Counted from the first letter of the stretch, positions 45,141-56,169 are shown. The stretch: 64,000 nt of DNA from Methylosinus sp. PW1 (GCF_000745215.1 NZ_JQNK01000009.1:558001-622000), one strand, 5' to 3'. The notes: generated by a model not told the origin, from the letters alone. Program-made: numbers and translations.

Positions 45141-46547
45141 TCAGCCGCGCAGCGTCGCGCCGATCAGAACGAGGCAAGGTCCTTCGAGCGTCTCCTGCGC
45201 GACGCGCTGCGGCAGATCATGAATCGTGCCGGCGATGATGCGCTGCTGGGGCGTGCTGGCGCGCTCGACGAGAAAGGCCGGCGTCGCAGGGTCCATGCCC
45301 TCCTCGAGCAGGCGCTTCGACAGAGCGGGAAGCGTGCGATTGCCCATATAGACGGCCGTGGTCGCGCGGCGGTCGGCGAGCGCGCGCCAATCTATGTCCT
45401 CGGGGAATTTGCCGTCGCTCGTATGCGCGGTGACGAATTGCACGCGGCGCGCCGTGTCGCGATTGGTGAGCGAGACTTCGAGCGCCGCCGCCGCGGCGAG
45501 CGCCGCCGTCACGCCGGGCACGATCTCCGCCTCGAGGCCGGCGGCGCGAATGGCGTGGATCTCCTCATTGGCGCGGCCGAAGATCATCGGATCGCCGCCC
45601 TTGAGGCGCACGACATTCTTGCCTTCCTTGGCGAGCTTCACCAAGAGAGCGGTGATCTCCTCCTGCTTCACCGACGGCGCATAGCCGCGCTTGCCGACAT
45701 TGATGCGCACCGCCTCGCGCCGCGCGAGATCGAGCACGGCGGCTGGCACCAGATCGTCGAAGAGAACGACATCGGCGCCGACGAGCGCGCGCAGCCCTTT
45801 CAACGTCAGCAGCTCCGGGTCGCCCGGCCCGGCGCCGACCAGAGTGACGCGACCGCGCGTGGAAGCTTCATCGGCGCGGCGCGTCTCCTCGAGCAGCGCG
45901 TCGAGGTCGATGTCCTGCGGCGCATGCTCGACACGCGCGAAAGCCTCGCGCGTAAAACGCCGCCAGAAATCACGGCGCGCAAAAAAATCCAGGCCCGAGG
46001 CCATCACGCGCGGACGCCAGGCGCGCGCCGCTCTGGTCCAGGCGGAGAAGCTCGATGGAATCAGCGTCTCGACCCGGGCGCGCACGGCCTGGGCGAAGGC
46101 CGGCGCCGCGCCGCTGGTGGAGACGCCGATGACCAGCGGCGAGCGATTGACGATGGCGCCCATCAGAAAATCGCTGAGCGCGGGCCGATCGGTGAGATTG
46201 ACGGGAACACCCTGCCCTTTCGCCGCGTCACGAAAGGCCTGCGCCTCGGCGTCGTCCTCGATGACGGCGAGCGCCATGGCCGCGCCGGCGAGATCATCCG
46301 CGCGCCAGCCGCGCTCATGCAGCGTGAGGCGCTCGCGCGCCGCGACGACGGCCTGCAGCCGTGGCGACGGAGACGCCGCGAAGACATCGACCCAAGCCCC
46401 CGCCGCGGCGGCGAGGTCCGCCTTCCAGGCCGCGCCATCCGAGCCGCCAGCGACAACGACGCGCCGCCGCTCCAGCGCGTAGAACACCGGCAAGGTCGCG
46501 AGCTCCTGCATCAGCTCGGCTGGGACTTCGTCTGGCTTGCGCGTCAA
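45141..46547 (-). CDS. cysG: Sirohaem synthase (multifunctional CysG)
   Basis: 468 residues. The N-terminal 210 residues are the dehydrogenase/ferrochelatase part (RRVVVAGGSDGAAWKADLAA, NLTDRPALSDFLMGAIVNRS, VIGVSTSGAAPAFAQAVR). Residues about 230-468 are the uroporphyrinogen-III methyltransferase (GRVTLVGAGPGDPELLTLK, VVRLKGGDPMIFGRANEEI, VPGVTAALAAAA, TAVYMGNRTL). It makes sirohaem for sulfite and nitrite reductases from uroporphyrinogen III. No sulfite reductase gene is adjacent. Confidence 0.95.
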   Translation of the reverse strand: MTRKPDEVPAELMQELATLPVFYALERRRVVVAGGSDGAAWKADLAAAAGAWVDVFAASPSPRLQAVVAARERLTLHERGWRADDLAGAAMALAVIEDDAEAQAFRDAAKGQGVPVNLTDRPALSDFLMGAIVNRSPLVIGVSTSGAAPAFAQAVRARVETLIPSSFSAWTRAARAWRPRVMASGLDFFARRDFWRRFTREAFARVEHAPQDIDLDALLEETRRADEASTRGRVTLVGAGPGDPELLTLKGLRALVGADVVLFDDLVPAAVLDLARREAVRINVGKRGYAPSVKQEEITALLVKLAKEGKNVVRLKGGDPMIFGRANEEIHAIRAAGLEAEIVPGVTAALAAAAALEVSLTNRDTARRVQFVTAHTSDGKFPEDIDWRALADRRATTAVYMGNRTLPALSKRLLEEGMDPATPAFLVERASTPQQRIIAGTIHDLPQRVAQETLEGPCLVLIGATLRG

Positions 46548-46600
46548 CTCGGCTCTCTCGACACTGTCATCTGGTCTTCCGGCCGAATGTCTCGGCGCGC

Positions 46601-46718
46601 TCCCCCTCTCCCCGCTCGCGGGGACAAGGCCGGGGTGAGGGGCTCGGGGCGCGAGCCAGAAACGGAAAACGCCCCGAGCCCCTCATCCTCACCTTCTCCC
46701 CGCGCGCGGGGAGAAGGA
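46601..46718. repeat. REP-like compound inverted repeat
   Basis: Between cysG and the cytochrome gene lies a large imperfect palindrome. Inner arms at 46634-46651 and 46670-46688 (GAGGGGCTCGGGGCG and CGCCCCGAGCCCCTC) pair over at least 15 bp. Each flank carries a smaller hairpin: CTCCCCGCTCGCGGGG near 46608-46624 and TTCTCCCCGCGCGCGGGGAGAA at 46694-46715. The layout matches the dispersed intergenic repeats of many alphaproteobacteria. Confidence 0.75.
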
Positions 46719-46794
46719 AGGCGGCGAGCGCAGCGCGAGCCGCTCGGTCGGAAACCATGTCACGAAGGCATTTAGCCCCTATCCGGCAAAAGAA

Positions 46795-46819
46795 AAAGCG
46801 GCCCGCGAGGGCCGCTTTC
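46795..46819 (-). terminator. Hairpin terminator after the cytochrome c gene
   Basis: The stem AAAGCGGCCC / GGGCCGCTTT with a GCGA loop lies 24 bp after the stop of the minus-strand cytochrome gene. Read in that direction it ends in a short T-rich tail (TTTTCTTTTG), as a Rho-independent terminator should. Confidence 0.85.
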
Positions 46820-46842
46820 GCCAACCGAACGAAAGGTTCGGA

Positions 46843-47241
46843 TTACTTCTTCTTGCCGTCGGCGCCGAACTGGCTGAGATAGGCCCAGACATTGTCCTGG
46901 TCCGCCTCGGACGGCAGGCCCGGGAACACCATCTTGGTGCCGGCGACCTTGGCCTTCGGATTCTTGACGAATTCCTTGAAGGCGGCCTCGTCCCAGGTGA
47001 TGCCGGAGTTCTTGAGGGGGTCGGAATAGGTGTAGCCCTCCACCGCCGCGGCCTTACGGCCGTTGATGCCGTTCAGCTCGGGAGCCACGGCGTTCTTCGC
47101 CGTCTCGCCGACCTGATGGCAGGCCTTGCACTTGTTGAAGACCTTCTCGCCCGCCGCGGGATCGCCGGCGGCGATCGCCTGGCCGGCCATGGCGGTGAAA
47201 ACGACGCCCGCAGCGAGCGCCAGTCTGGTCACAGATTTCAT
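46843..47241 (-). CDS. Periplasmic c-type cytochrome (c2 / c550-like)
   Basis: 132 residues. Sec signal peptide (RLALAAGVVFTAMAGQAIAA) followed by GDPAAGEKVFNKCKACHQVG, with haem attached at Cys38 and Cys41 and axial His42. The second axial ligand is Met in GTKMVFPGLPSEAD, and LNGINGRKAAAVEGYTYSDP is the typical class I loop. A lysine-rich tail ends the protein. It would carry electrons in the periplasm between the bc1 complex or a dehydrogenase and a terminal oxidase. The partner cannot be named from context. Confidence 0.92.
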   Translation of the reverse strand: MKSVTRLALAAGVVFTAMAGQAIAAGDPAAGEKVFNKCKACHQVGETAKNAVAPELNGINGRKAAAVEGYTYSDPLKNSGITWDEAAFKEFVKNPKAKVAGTKMVFPGLPSEADQDNVWAYLSQFGADGKKK

Positions 47242-47406
47242 CCTCGTTCCTTTCCTCGAAGCGTCGTCCCCTGGGAACCGACTATCTTGGTTTTGCCGGC
47301 CCGGGCGTGACGCCAGCGCCGATCGTTCATCCCGCGGCCGGGAAACTATATCGGAGCGCTATTGGTGACAATATGCTCGCCCGCCTGAACGGGGCCTGAA
47401 ATATCG

Positions 47407-48030
47407 TCAGGTAACGCGGCGCAACGTCAAATTGATGCGCCCGCCCTCGGCGAATAGCGGAGAGACGAGCTTCGGCGCGAGTTCCGGCAGCAGCCGATCG
47501 ACGCCATGGAACCGCAGCCGCGCCGGCCCGCCCAGCGTCAGCACGTCGCCCGACGACAGAACGAAGGCCCGCGACGAATCGGAGCGCCGCGCGCCGCCGA
47601 GGCGAAAGCGGCAATCGGCGCCGAGAGAAACGGAGAAAATCGGCGCCGAAAAATCCGCTTCGTCACGATCCTGATGCGCGCCCATCTTCGCGTCGCGCCC
47701 ATAGTAATTCACCAAGCAGGCCTGCGGCGGCTGCGAATGCTCGGCCAGCGCCGCCCAGGCGTCGAGCAGCATTTGCGGCATGGGCGGCCAGGGCTCGCCG
47801 GTTTCGGGATGACGCGCCTCATAGCGATAGCCGCGCGACTGATCGCTGAGCCAGCCGAGCGGGCCGCAATTGGTCATGCGCACGGAGAAGGGCTGTCCGG
47901 TGCGCGGCATGGTCGATGTGAACAGAGGCGCGCGAGCGACGATCCGCTCCAGCTCGCGCAGCAGAGCGAGCTGCGCCGCCTCGTCGAAATAGCCGCGATA
48001 GAGGCGAACGCCAGGCGCCATCTCGGACAT
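47407..48030 (-). CDS. alkB: AlkB-type 2-oxoglutarate/Fe(II) dioxygenase
   Basis: 207 residues from ATG 48030 with GGAGGGAG upstream. Iron ligands are His119 and Asp121 (MGAHQDRDE) and His175 (RFHGVDRL), and 2-oxoglutarate is held by the arginines of GGRINLTLRRV. CLVNYYGRDAKMGAHQDRDE is the usual AlkB core. It demethylates alkylated bases in DNA or RNA. It is the last of three closely spaced minus-strand genes (dapB, gpmA, alkB) and has no adaptive-response ada gene nearby. Confidence 0.92.
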   Translation of the reverse strand: MSEMAPGVRLYRGYFDEAAQLALLRELERIVARAPLFTSTMPRTGQPFSVRMTNCGPLGWLSDQSRGYRYEARHPETGEPWPPMPQMLLDAWAALAEHSQPPQACLVNYYGRDAKMGAHQDRDEADFSAPIFSVSLGADCRFRLGGARRSDSSRAFVLSSGDVLTLGGPARLRFHGVDRLLPELAPKLVSPLFAEGGRINLTLRRVT

Positions 48031-48062
48031 GATCGCTCCCTCCGGCGCGGAGCGGCCGCGCA

Positions 48063-48683
48063 TCACCGGTCGAGCACTTCCTTGGTGGCGACGGTCGAAT
48101 CGGAGTTGAGCCGGTAGACGATCGGCACGCCGGTGGCGATCTCCAGCGAGGACACCGATTCGGGCGTCAGCCGGTCGAGCACCATGGCCAGAGCGCGCAG
48201 CGAATTGCCATGCGCGGCGACCAGCACACGCTCGCCCCGCATGGCGCGCGGAAGAATCTCCTGGCAATAGAATGGCAGCACACGCGCCACCGTATCCTTG
48301 AGGCTCTCGCCGCCGGGCGGCGCGACGTCATAAGAGCGCCGCCACAGCCGCACCTGCTCCTCGCCCCATTGCTGGCGCGCCTCGTCCTTGTTGAGGCCGG
48401 AGAGGTCGCCGTAATGCCGCTCATTGAGCGCGCGGCTGCGGATGACGGGCACATCTCTCTGCCCGAGCTCCTGAAAGGTGAGATCCAGCGTGTGCTGCGC
48501 GCGCAGCAGCAGCGAGGTGAAGCCGATGTTGAAGCGCAGATCGATGCGCTTGAGCTCCCGCCCGGCTCGCCGCGCCTCCTCTGTCCCCTTGGGCGTGAGG
48601 TCGGGATTCTTCCAGCCCGTGAAGAGGTTTTTGGCGTTCCACTCGCTTTCGCCATGGCGGAGGAGGACGAGAATACGGTCCAT
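48063..48683 (-). CDS. gpmA: 2,3-bisphosphoglycerate-dependent phosphoglycerate mutase
   Basis: 206 residues. Histidine-phosphatase signature [20 protein letters not shown] with the phosphorylated His10, then [16 protein letters not shown], the catalytic Glu region [17 protein letters not shown] and the second His in [17 protein letters not shown]. It interconverts 3- and 2-phosphoglycerate in glycolysis and gluconeogenesis. It is shorter than the 250-residue E. coli enzyme, as usual in Hyphomicrobiales. It lies 39 bp after dapB and 32 bp before alkB. Confidence 0.94.
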   Translation of the reverse strand: MDRILVLLRHGESEWNAKNLFTGWKNPDLTPKGTEEARRAGRELKRIDLRFNIGFTSLLLRAQHTLDLTFQELGQRDVPVIRSRALNERHYGDLSGLNKDEARQQWGEEQVRLWRRSYDVAPPGGESLKDTVARVLPFYCQEILPRAMRGERVLVAAHGNSLRALAMVLDRLTPESVSSLEIATGVPIVYRLNSDSTVATKEVLDR

Positions 48684-48722
48684 GCGGGCTATGTCCCTCG
48701 AATCGAACGATGCGGCGCGCGA

Positions 48723-49538
48723 TCAGGCGCCGGCGAGGCCGAGCACATCGGCCATAGAATAGAGGCCGGCCGGCCGACCTCGCGTCCAAACTGCGGCGGC
48801 GATCGCGCCGCGCGCGAAAATGCCGCGATCCTCGGCGCGATGCGTGAGCTCTATGCGCTCCCCCGCCCCGGCGAAAATAACCGAATGCTCGCCCACAACC
48901 GTGCCGCCGCGCAGCGAGGCGAAGCCTATGTCGCCCTCCCGGCGCGCGCCGGTGAGGCCGTCGCGGGCGCGGGCGCTATGCTCGGCGAGCGCGATCTCGC
49001 GTCCCCGCGCCGCCGCCTCGCCCAAAAGGAGCGCCGTGCCCGAGGGCGCGTCCACCTTCATGCGGTGGTGCATCTCGACGATCTCTATGTCCCAGGCGGA
49101 GCCGAGCGCCTTTGCGGCGCGCTCCACCAGCACGGCGAGAAGATTGACGCCGAGGCTCATATTGCCGGAGCGCACCACAGGAACGCGCTCGGCCGCAGCG
49201 GCGAGAGCGGCGAGGTCCTCGCCCGAAAATCCGGTGGTGCCGATGACATGGGCGACGCCGGCCGCCGCCGCGAGCCCGGCCAGCGCCACAGTCGTCGCGG
49301 GCGTCGAAAAATCAATGGCCACATCCGCCGTCGCCAGCGCGGCCGCGACATCGGCGGAAAGGCGCACCCCATTGGCGGGGCGCCCGACCAGCAGGCCGGC
49401 GTCCTCTCCAAGGACGGGGGAATCGGGCGATACGAGCGCGCCGGTCAGAGCGACGCCTTTCGTCTCGCCGGCGGCGGCGATGAGCATCCGGCCCATGCGG
49501 CCGGCGGCGCCGACGATGACCAGCCGCACATCGCTCAT
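48723..49538 (-). CDS. dapB: 4-hydroxy-tetrahydrodipicolinate reductase
   Basis: 271 residues from ATG 49538. N-terminal NAD(P)H-binding motif [18 protein letters not shown], then [23 protein letters not shown], the catalytic [16 protein letters not shown] and a C-terminal [14 protein letters not shown]. It reduces the dihydrodipicolinate precursor in lysine and diaminopimelate synthesis. It heads the dapB-gpmA-alkB run. Confidence 0.95.
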   Translation of the reverse strand: MSDVRLVIVGAAGRMGRMLIAAAGETKGVALTGALVSPDSPVLGEDAGLLVGRPANGVRLSADVAAALATADVAIDFSTPATTVALAGLAAAAGVAHVIGTTGFSGEDLAALAAAAERVPVVRSGNMSLGVNLLAVLVERAAKALGSAWDIEIVEMHHRMKVDAPSGTALLLGEAAARGREIALAEHSARARDGLTGARREGDIGFASLRGGTVVGEHSVIFAGAGERIELTHRAEDRGIFARGAIAAAVWTRGRPAGLYSMADVLGLAGA

Positions 49539-49647
49539 GACGCTTCGCCCCCCTTTTGAATCCACGCGGCCTCACTCGAGCCGGCGGCCAGTCTATACAG
49601 CCCCGATGCGCGAATGAGAAGGGGAGACGCCCCACCCGATCGGGCGG

Positions 49648-50190
49648 CTATTTGCCTTTCGGGCGGAAGGCGGCGACGCGCGCCGGATCTGTCTCTATAT
49701 AGGCCGCGCCGATGAGATCGAGACAATAGGGCACGGCCGGCATCACCGCGTCGAGGCAGAGCTCGATTGCGGCCGGCTTTCCGGGCAGGTTGATGACGAG
49801 GCATTTGCCGCGATGCGCGGCCAATTGCCGCGACAATATCGCCGTCGGCGTCTGCGCCAGCGACACTTTACGCATCAGCTCGCCAAAGCCCGGCAATTCG
49901 CGCGGCGCGGCGGCGAGCGTCGCCTCCGGCGTCAGATCGCGCGGCGACGGCCCCGTGCCCCCCGTGGTGACGACGAGATCGCAGCCGATATTGTCGGCGA
50001 GATCGATGAGCGTGTCGCGCACGCTCTCGAAGCCGTCGGGGATGAGGCGCCGCTCTATGCGGAAGGGCGTGGTCAGCACCTTCTCGAAATAGGCGGCGAT
50101 GGCCGGTCCGCTGATGTCCTCATAGACGCCGGCGCTGGCGCGGTCGGAGGCGGTGACGACGCCGATGACGGCTTGCTGTCTCTCAGTCAT
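49648..50190 (-). CDS. mog: Molybdopterin adenylyltransferase
   Basis: 180 residues from ATG 50190; GTG 50199 is an alternative. MogA-type motifs: IGVVTASDRASAGVYEDISG, DLVVTTGGTGPSPRDLTPEA, GKCLVINLPGKPAAIELCLD. It adenylylates molybdopterin before molybdenum insertion in cofactor synthesis. It precedes dapB by 109 bp on the same strand; no other moa/moe gene is in the window. Confidence 0.92.
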   Translation of the reverse strand: MTERQQAVIGVVTASDRASAGVYEDISGPAIAAYFEKVLTTPFRIERRLIPDGFESVRDTLIDLADNIGCDLVVTTGGTGPSPRDLTPEATLAAAPRELPGFGELMRKVSLAQTPTAILSRQLAAHRGKCLVINLPGKPAAIELCLDAVMPAVPYCLDLIGAAYIETDPARVAAFRPKGK

Positions 50191-50519
50191 GCGCCGCACA
50201 ATAGCGGGTCCAAGGCGCGAGACAACCGAAAGCTCCGTCGATCGTGACGACGAAGCAGCCTCGAATCGGAAGTGATGAACGATGGGGGAGCGGCGTCGCC
50301 TCTTCTGAGCGAGAGAGCGTTATCCGCAGCGTCGGCGCATCGAGCGCAATATTGGAAACGCGGCGACTGTATGAAATTCGAGCACAGCGCTCGCGAGATT
50401 GTCTGTCCGAGGCCTCCTCTCCGAAGCCTCCTGGGCGCGCGATATATCGCGCGCCCGGCGGCGTCACGAGCCTCGAGGCGAGCTTTGCGCCCGCCGGGCT
50501 CGCGTCGATCCGATAAGGA
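50191..50519. other. Gene-free stretch with a 24-bp perfect palindrome
   Basis: 329 bp between mog and the small twin CX3C gene, both on the minus strand. Short open frames here lack ribosome binding sites and family similarity. The one distinct feature is the 24-bp perfect palindrome at 50433-50456 (listed separately). The mog promoter should lie near 50200-50300 but no clear hexamers were found. Confidence 0.5.
50433..50456. repeat. 24-bp perfect palindrome
   Basis: The arms GGGCGCGCGATA / TATCGCGCGCCC read identically on both strands with no spacer. It lies 64 bp beyond the stop of the twin CX3C gene. It could fold as a terminator-like hairpin or bind a dimeric regulator; it has no T-run. 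Confidence 0.6.
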
Positions 50520-50762
50520 TTACTCCTTCACAGAGGCCGGCTCGCAGCCGCACTTCGTGTAGCAAGCGTCCCGGTCCGTCTTGGCCTTCAGGAGACCCTC
50601 CGGGCCTGTCGAGAAGCGGTTCTTCACGGACACGTATTCGAAGTAGCACTTGTCGACGCAGACGCCCTGCTTGTCTTCATCCTTGATGTCGCAGCCGGCG
50701 AAAACCGGGCCGACCATGCCGAGCGACAGAGCAGCGGCCGTCACAATGGCGCGAATGTTCAT
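50520..50762 (-). CDS. Small exported twin CX3C cysteine protein, unknown function
   Basis: 80 residues. A Sec signal peptide (NIRAIVTAAALSLGMVGPVFA) is followed by Cys24, which in the context VFAGC could alternatively be a lipobox. The mature 58 residues carry two CX3C motifs, Cys35/Cys39 (CVDKC) and Cys67/Cys71 (CYTKC), plus Cys73, with 27 residues between the motifs. Twin CX3C in a helical hairpin is the disulfide layout of small Tim-like and related proteins; whether this protein folds so is inference. It lies downstream of thiC on the same strand after a 211-bp gap. I recognise no family. Confidence 0.72.
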   Translation of the reverse strand: MNIRAIVTAAALSLGMVGPVFAGCDIKDEDKQGVCVDKCYFEYVSVKNRFSTGPEGLLKAKTDRDACYTKCGCEPASVKE

Positions 50763-50973
50763 TTGCCGTTTCCCTCTTTTGGACGTGGGAGCATTTGTCC
50801 CTTATTTTGTTACAGGGCGCATCGTCCCGCGGGGCAAATAGGCTGTTTCCGCTGCGACTGTCAATGTAATTGACATTTCGGTGTCGCGCCGAAGACGATG
50901 CGGAGAAAGCCTTCGCTGCATTGCAGAAAAAGCTCCCGCCCGCATTTTCTGACGAAAACCGCCGTCGCGCGCC

Positions 50974-52973
<2,000 letters not shown>

Positions 52974-53211
52974 ATGCCGTGATTTTATCCGTGGCCTCGG
53001 ATCGCGGCAAGCCGGCAATCATGCGCTGTGGCAAAAACGTGACAGACCTCGAATTATTCACGGAAATCCGGGCGACGGCGCTGTCGCGGGGCGAGCGCTC
53101 TGCTAGGGTCTCGGACAATAGTGAGTCGTGTGATGAGAACGCCGCCGGGTTGCCGAGTGCTTCTAAATGGCGTGTGAACGGCGACCGAAATCTGGGGCGG
53201 GGCGATAGATA

Positions 53212-54537
53212 ATGAACGGATATTCCTGGCGTAATTTCGTCTCGGCGACGGCTCTGACAGTCTCTCTCACGGCTCCTGCGCTCGCGGCGGACGGCTATTT
53301 TCTGATCGGCTATGGCCCGCGTCAGAAGGCGCTGGGCGGCGCCGGCGTCGCCGATTCGCGGGATTCCATGGCGATCTCGATCAATCCGGCCGGCATTGTC
53401 GATCTCGAGCGCCAGATGCATCTGGGCATCACCGCCCTCATGCCCGAGCGCGGCTATTCCACCGAGGGGCGGCCCAAAGTGGTGGCGCCCGGCGATATTC
53501 GCAGCGGCCGTCCGATCTTTCCGGTGCCGAACAGCGGATATGTTTCGCCGATCGACGCCAATTCGTCCTGGGGCACGGCGTCCTACGGCAATGGCGGCAT
53601 CGCCACTTCTTTCGATTTCGGCCATTATCACCCGCCGCTCGGCGGCCCGTTCGGCGGCGGCTACGCCGGCGTCAATCTGGAGCAGTCCTTCACCAGCTTC
53701 GCCTATGCGCAAAAATTCGGCTCGCTGGCGATCGGCATAGCGCCGACGATCGCGGTGCAGATGATCAATCTCCAGGGCCTCAAATCCTTCTCGCCCTATT
53801 CGAGCGACATGTATCGCCTGTCGGACAATGGCTACGATTGGTCCTTCGGCGGCGGCATGCGCTTCGGCATGCAATGGCGCGTGACGGATCAATTTCGCAT
53901 CGGCGCCGCCGCGTCGACGCCCATGTTCATGACGCGCTTCGCCAAATATGCCGGCCTTTTCGCCGATGGCGGGCGCTTCGACATTCCCGCCTCGATCACC
54001 GCCGGCGTCGCCTATGACGTCACGCCCGATCTGACGGTGATGGCCGACTGGCGCCATATTTTCTATTCGGGCGTCTCCTCGGTGAGCAATCCGAGCTTCC
54101 CGGTCCTCTATCACTCGCTCGGCTCGTCGAATGGCCCCGGCTTCGGCTGGAAGGACACCGATTCGGCGTCCTTCGGCGTCGAATGGCGCGCTCAGCCGGG
54201 GCTCGCCCTACGTCTCGGCTATCATTATGCGACCAATCCGATACCGACGAACAGCGTGACGCTGAACATACTGGCTCCGATCATCAATGCGCATCACGCG
54301 AGCGCCGGCGTGAGCTACGCCATCACCAAAAATTCGACGATCGACGTCGCCTTCGTCTATGGCTTCAAGAACAGCGTCCGCGGGCGCGAGGCGCTGCCGC
54401 AGACGCCGGCGACGCCGTTCGGGGCCTATAATCCTGCCGCCAACGTCAATATCTGGCTGCGCGGAACCGAAGTCTCCATCGGCTGGAACTACAAATTCGA
54501 CCTCGGCGACGATTCTTTCATCCCGACCCATCTCTGA
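53212..54537 (+). CDS. FadL/TodX-type outer membrane transport protein (OMPP1 family)
   Basis: 441 residues. Sec signal peptide (RNFVSATALTVSLTAPALAA) followed by DGYFLIGYGPRQKALGGAGV and SMAISINPAGI, the N-terminal hatch sequence of OMPP1 proteins including the NPA motif. The beta-barrel ends with WLRGTEVSIGWNYKF. FadL-type channels move hydrophobic compounds across the outer membrane. It has no companion enzymes nearby, so the substrate is unknown. It stands alone with a terminator 57 bp downstream. Confidence 0.9.
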   Translation: MNGYSWRNFVSATALTVSLTAPALAADGYFLIGYGPRQKALGGAGVADSRDSMAISINPAGIVDLERQMHLGITALMPERGYSTEGRPKVVAPGDIRSGRPIFPVPNSGYVSPIDANSSWGTASYGNGGIATSFDFGHYHPPLGGPFGGGYAGVNLEQSFTSFAYAQKFGSLAIGIAPTIAVQMINLQGLKSFSPYSSDMYRLSDNGYDWSFGGGMRFGMQWRVTDQFRIGAAASTPMFMTRFAKYAGLFADGGRFDIPASITAGVAYDVTPDLTVMADWRHIFYSGVSSVSNPSFPVLYHSLGSSNGPGFGWKDTDSASFGVEWRAQPGLALRLGYHYATNPIPTNSVTLNILAPIINAHHASAGVSYAITKNSTIDVAFVYGFKNSVRGREALPQTPATPFGAYNPAANVNIWLRGTEVSIGWNYKFDLGDDSFIPTHL

Positions 54538-54593
54538 AGACAGGTCGGCGGCGGCGAGAGCCGAGCGCGCCTGACCAGCCCAAGAGAAAAAGC

Positions 54594-54632
54594 AAAAGGC
54601 CGCGGCCCGCCAGACGGCGGCCGTGGCCTTTT
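54594..54632. terminator. Bidirectional Rho-independent terminator
   Basis: A near-perfect stem (AAAAGGCCGCGGCCCGCC against GGCGGCCGTGGCCTTTT, around a short AGAC loop) lies between the convergent FadL-type and mrp genes. It ends in TTTT on the plus strand and, by symmetry, in TTTT on the minus strand. Confidence 0.88.
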
Positions 54633-54640
54633 CGCATGTC

Positions 54641-55732
54641 TCAGCCGATGACGATTTTCGGCGGCGCCTTGCGCGACTGCGTTTCCAGCAGGTTCTTCAC
54701 CTTGGCGGCGAGCTCCTTGTAGATCGCCGCATGCGGGCCTTCCGGCGCGGAGGCGACGACCGGCGTGCCGGCGTCCGAGGTCTGGCGAATGGTGAGATCG
54801 AGCGGCACCTCGCCGAGGAAGGGGACGCCCAGCGCCTCGGCGTCCTTCCGCGCGCCGCCATGGGAGAAGATGTCGGTGCGGCCGCCGCAATGCGGGCAGA
54901 GGAAATAGCTCATATTCTCGATAATGCCGAGAATGGGCGTCGAGACCTTCTGGAACATGGCCACGCCGCGGCGCGCGTCGATCAGCGCCAGATCCTGCGG
55001 CGTCGAGACGACGACCGCGCCGGCGAGCGGCACTTGCTGCGCCATGGTCAGCTGCGCGTCGCCGGTGCCGGGCGGCATGTCGACGACGAGCGCGTCCAGC
55101 TCGCCCCAAGCGACCTCGCCCAGCATCTGGCCGAGCGCCTGCGCCACCATCGGCCCGCGCCAGACCATGGGCACATCCTCCTCGACCAGAAAGCCGATGG
55201 ACATGATCTTGATCCCATAGGCCTCGAGCGGAATCATCTTATTGCCGACGACCTCGGGCTTGCCGCTGAGGCCGAACAGGCGCGGCGCGGAGGGGCCGTA
55301 GATGTCGGCGTCGAGCAGGCCGACGCGCCAGCCCTGCGCCGCGAGGCCGAGCGCCAGATTGGCGGAGGTTGTCGATTTTCCGACGCCGCCTTTGCCCGAG
55401 GAAACCGCGACGATATATTTGATCTTCTCGATCGCGGCGATGGTCTTGCGCTGCGGCGCCTGTCCCGGCGGCGGCGCGGCGGGCGCCGGCGCCCGCTCGG
55501 CGGTCAGCGTCACGATCGCCGCCTCTATCCCCGGCACGGTCTTCACAGCGCCCTCCACGGCGACGCGCAGCACCTCGAGCTCCTTGGCGCGCGCCGGATC
55601 GCCGGTGAGCGAGACGAAGGCCTTGGCCCCCGACACATTGACTCCGCTGACGAGGCCGGCCGCGACAATCGACTTGCCGTCCGGACCGGCGACGCTCTCC
55701 AGCGCTTTCAAGACTGATGCTTCATCGGCCAC
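54641..55732 (-). CDS. Mrp/ApbC family iron-sulfur cluster carrier ATPase
   Basis: 363 residues from GTG 55732 (AAGGCGAAG upstream); GTG 55750 is possible. An N-terminal DUF59/MIP18-like domain (about 1-85) precedes the P-loop ATPase: YIVAVSSGKGGVGKSTTSAN, GLLDADIYGPSAPRLFG, ALVVDMPPGTGDAQL. The CxxC that binds a bridging cluster is in ENMSYFLCPHCGGRTDIF. These proteins carry and transfer Fe-S clusters to apoproteins. Confidence 0.93.
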   Translation of the reverse strand: MADEASVLKALESVAGPDGKSIVAAGLVSGVNVSGAKAFVSLTGDPARAKELEVLRVAVEGAVKTVPGIEAAIVTLTAERAPAPAAPPPGQAPQRKTIAAIEKIKYIVAVSSGKGGVGKSTTSANLALGLAAQGWRVGLLDADIYGPSAPRLFGLSGKPEVVGNKMIPLEAYGIKIMSIGFLVEEDVPMVWRGPMVAQALGQMLGEVAWGELDALVVDMPPGTGDAQLTMAQQVPLAGAVVVSTPQDLALIDARRGVAMFQKVSTPILGIIENMSYFLCPHCGGRTDIFSHGGARKDAEALGVPFLGEVPLDLTIRQTSDAGTPVVASAPEGPHAAIYKELAAKVKNLLETQSRKAPPKIVIG

Positions 55733-55762
55733 TGTCTTCGCCTTTCGCACGAACCCGCATCC

Positions 55763-55789
55763 GACGCCCTCACGAGGAGGGCGTCTTTT
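55763..55789 (+). other. Stem-loop upstream of mrp
   Basis: A 9-bp stem GACGCCCTC / GAGGGCGTC with an ACGAG loop is followed by TTTT on the plus strand. No plus-strand gene leads into it, so it is either an old terminator or a structure in the leader between the 103-residue gene and mrp. Confidence 0.4.
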
Positions 55790-55857
55790 GGAAGCGTTCT
55801 ACGCAATCGGTATGCCGATATTCGGCCGATGCGTCTACGGGTCCGCGCGCTGGCGCG

Positions 55858-56169
55858 TCACGCCCGCTGCTTCTGAACGAGAGCATTGCGGATGAGGCCG
55901 ACGATGGCGGTGACGATCGCGCCCGACACGCCGCCGCCGACGAGCTGTCCCGCGAAAACGGCGATATCGAATCCGCCATTGCCCGCCGCCCCGGCGAGCG
56001 CCGGAATGAGCGAGGTGAGGATGGAGCCGCCGCCCGCGCCGCCGAGCGCGCCGATGATGGCGTTGGCGATTGGGCCGAGATCGAAACTCTTATTGGCCTT
56101 GGCGACGCCGGAGCCGCCGGCCGCGCCGGCAAAGAGCTGGATGATGAGATTGATGAGCGTCTCGGACAT
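55858..56169 (-). CDS. Small glycine-rich hydrophobic protein of unknown function
   Basis: 103 residues: ETLINLIIQLFAGAAGGSGV, LGPIANAIIGALGGAGGGSI, LVGGGVSGAIVTAIVGLIRN. The repeated small-residue helices suggest glycine-zipper membrane hairpins. Homologues I recall in Hyphomicrobiales are similar in length and pattern and are sometimes labelled DNA methyltransferase, which nothing in the sequence supports. GCGCAGCC precedes the start; AAAGGCGC is the likely ribosome binding site. Confidence 0.75.
   Translation of the reverse strand: MSETLINLIIQLFAGAAGGSGVAKANKSFDLGPIANAIIGALGGAGGGSILTSLIPALAGAAGNGGFDIAVFAGQLVGGGVSGAIVTAIVGLIRNALVQKQRA

Noticed and set aside
50244..50516. Small plus-strand gene of 90 residues
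   Set aside because: No ribosome binding site, no domain, and it runs through the 24-bp palindrome.
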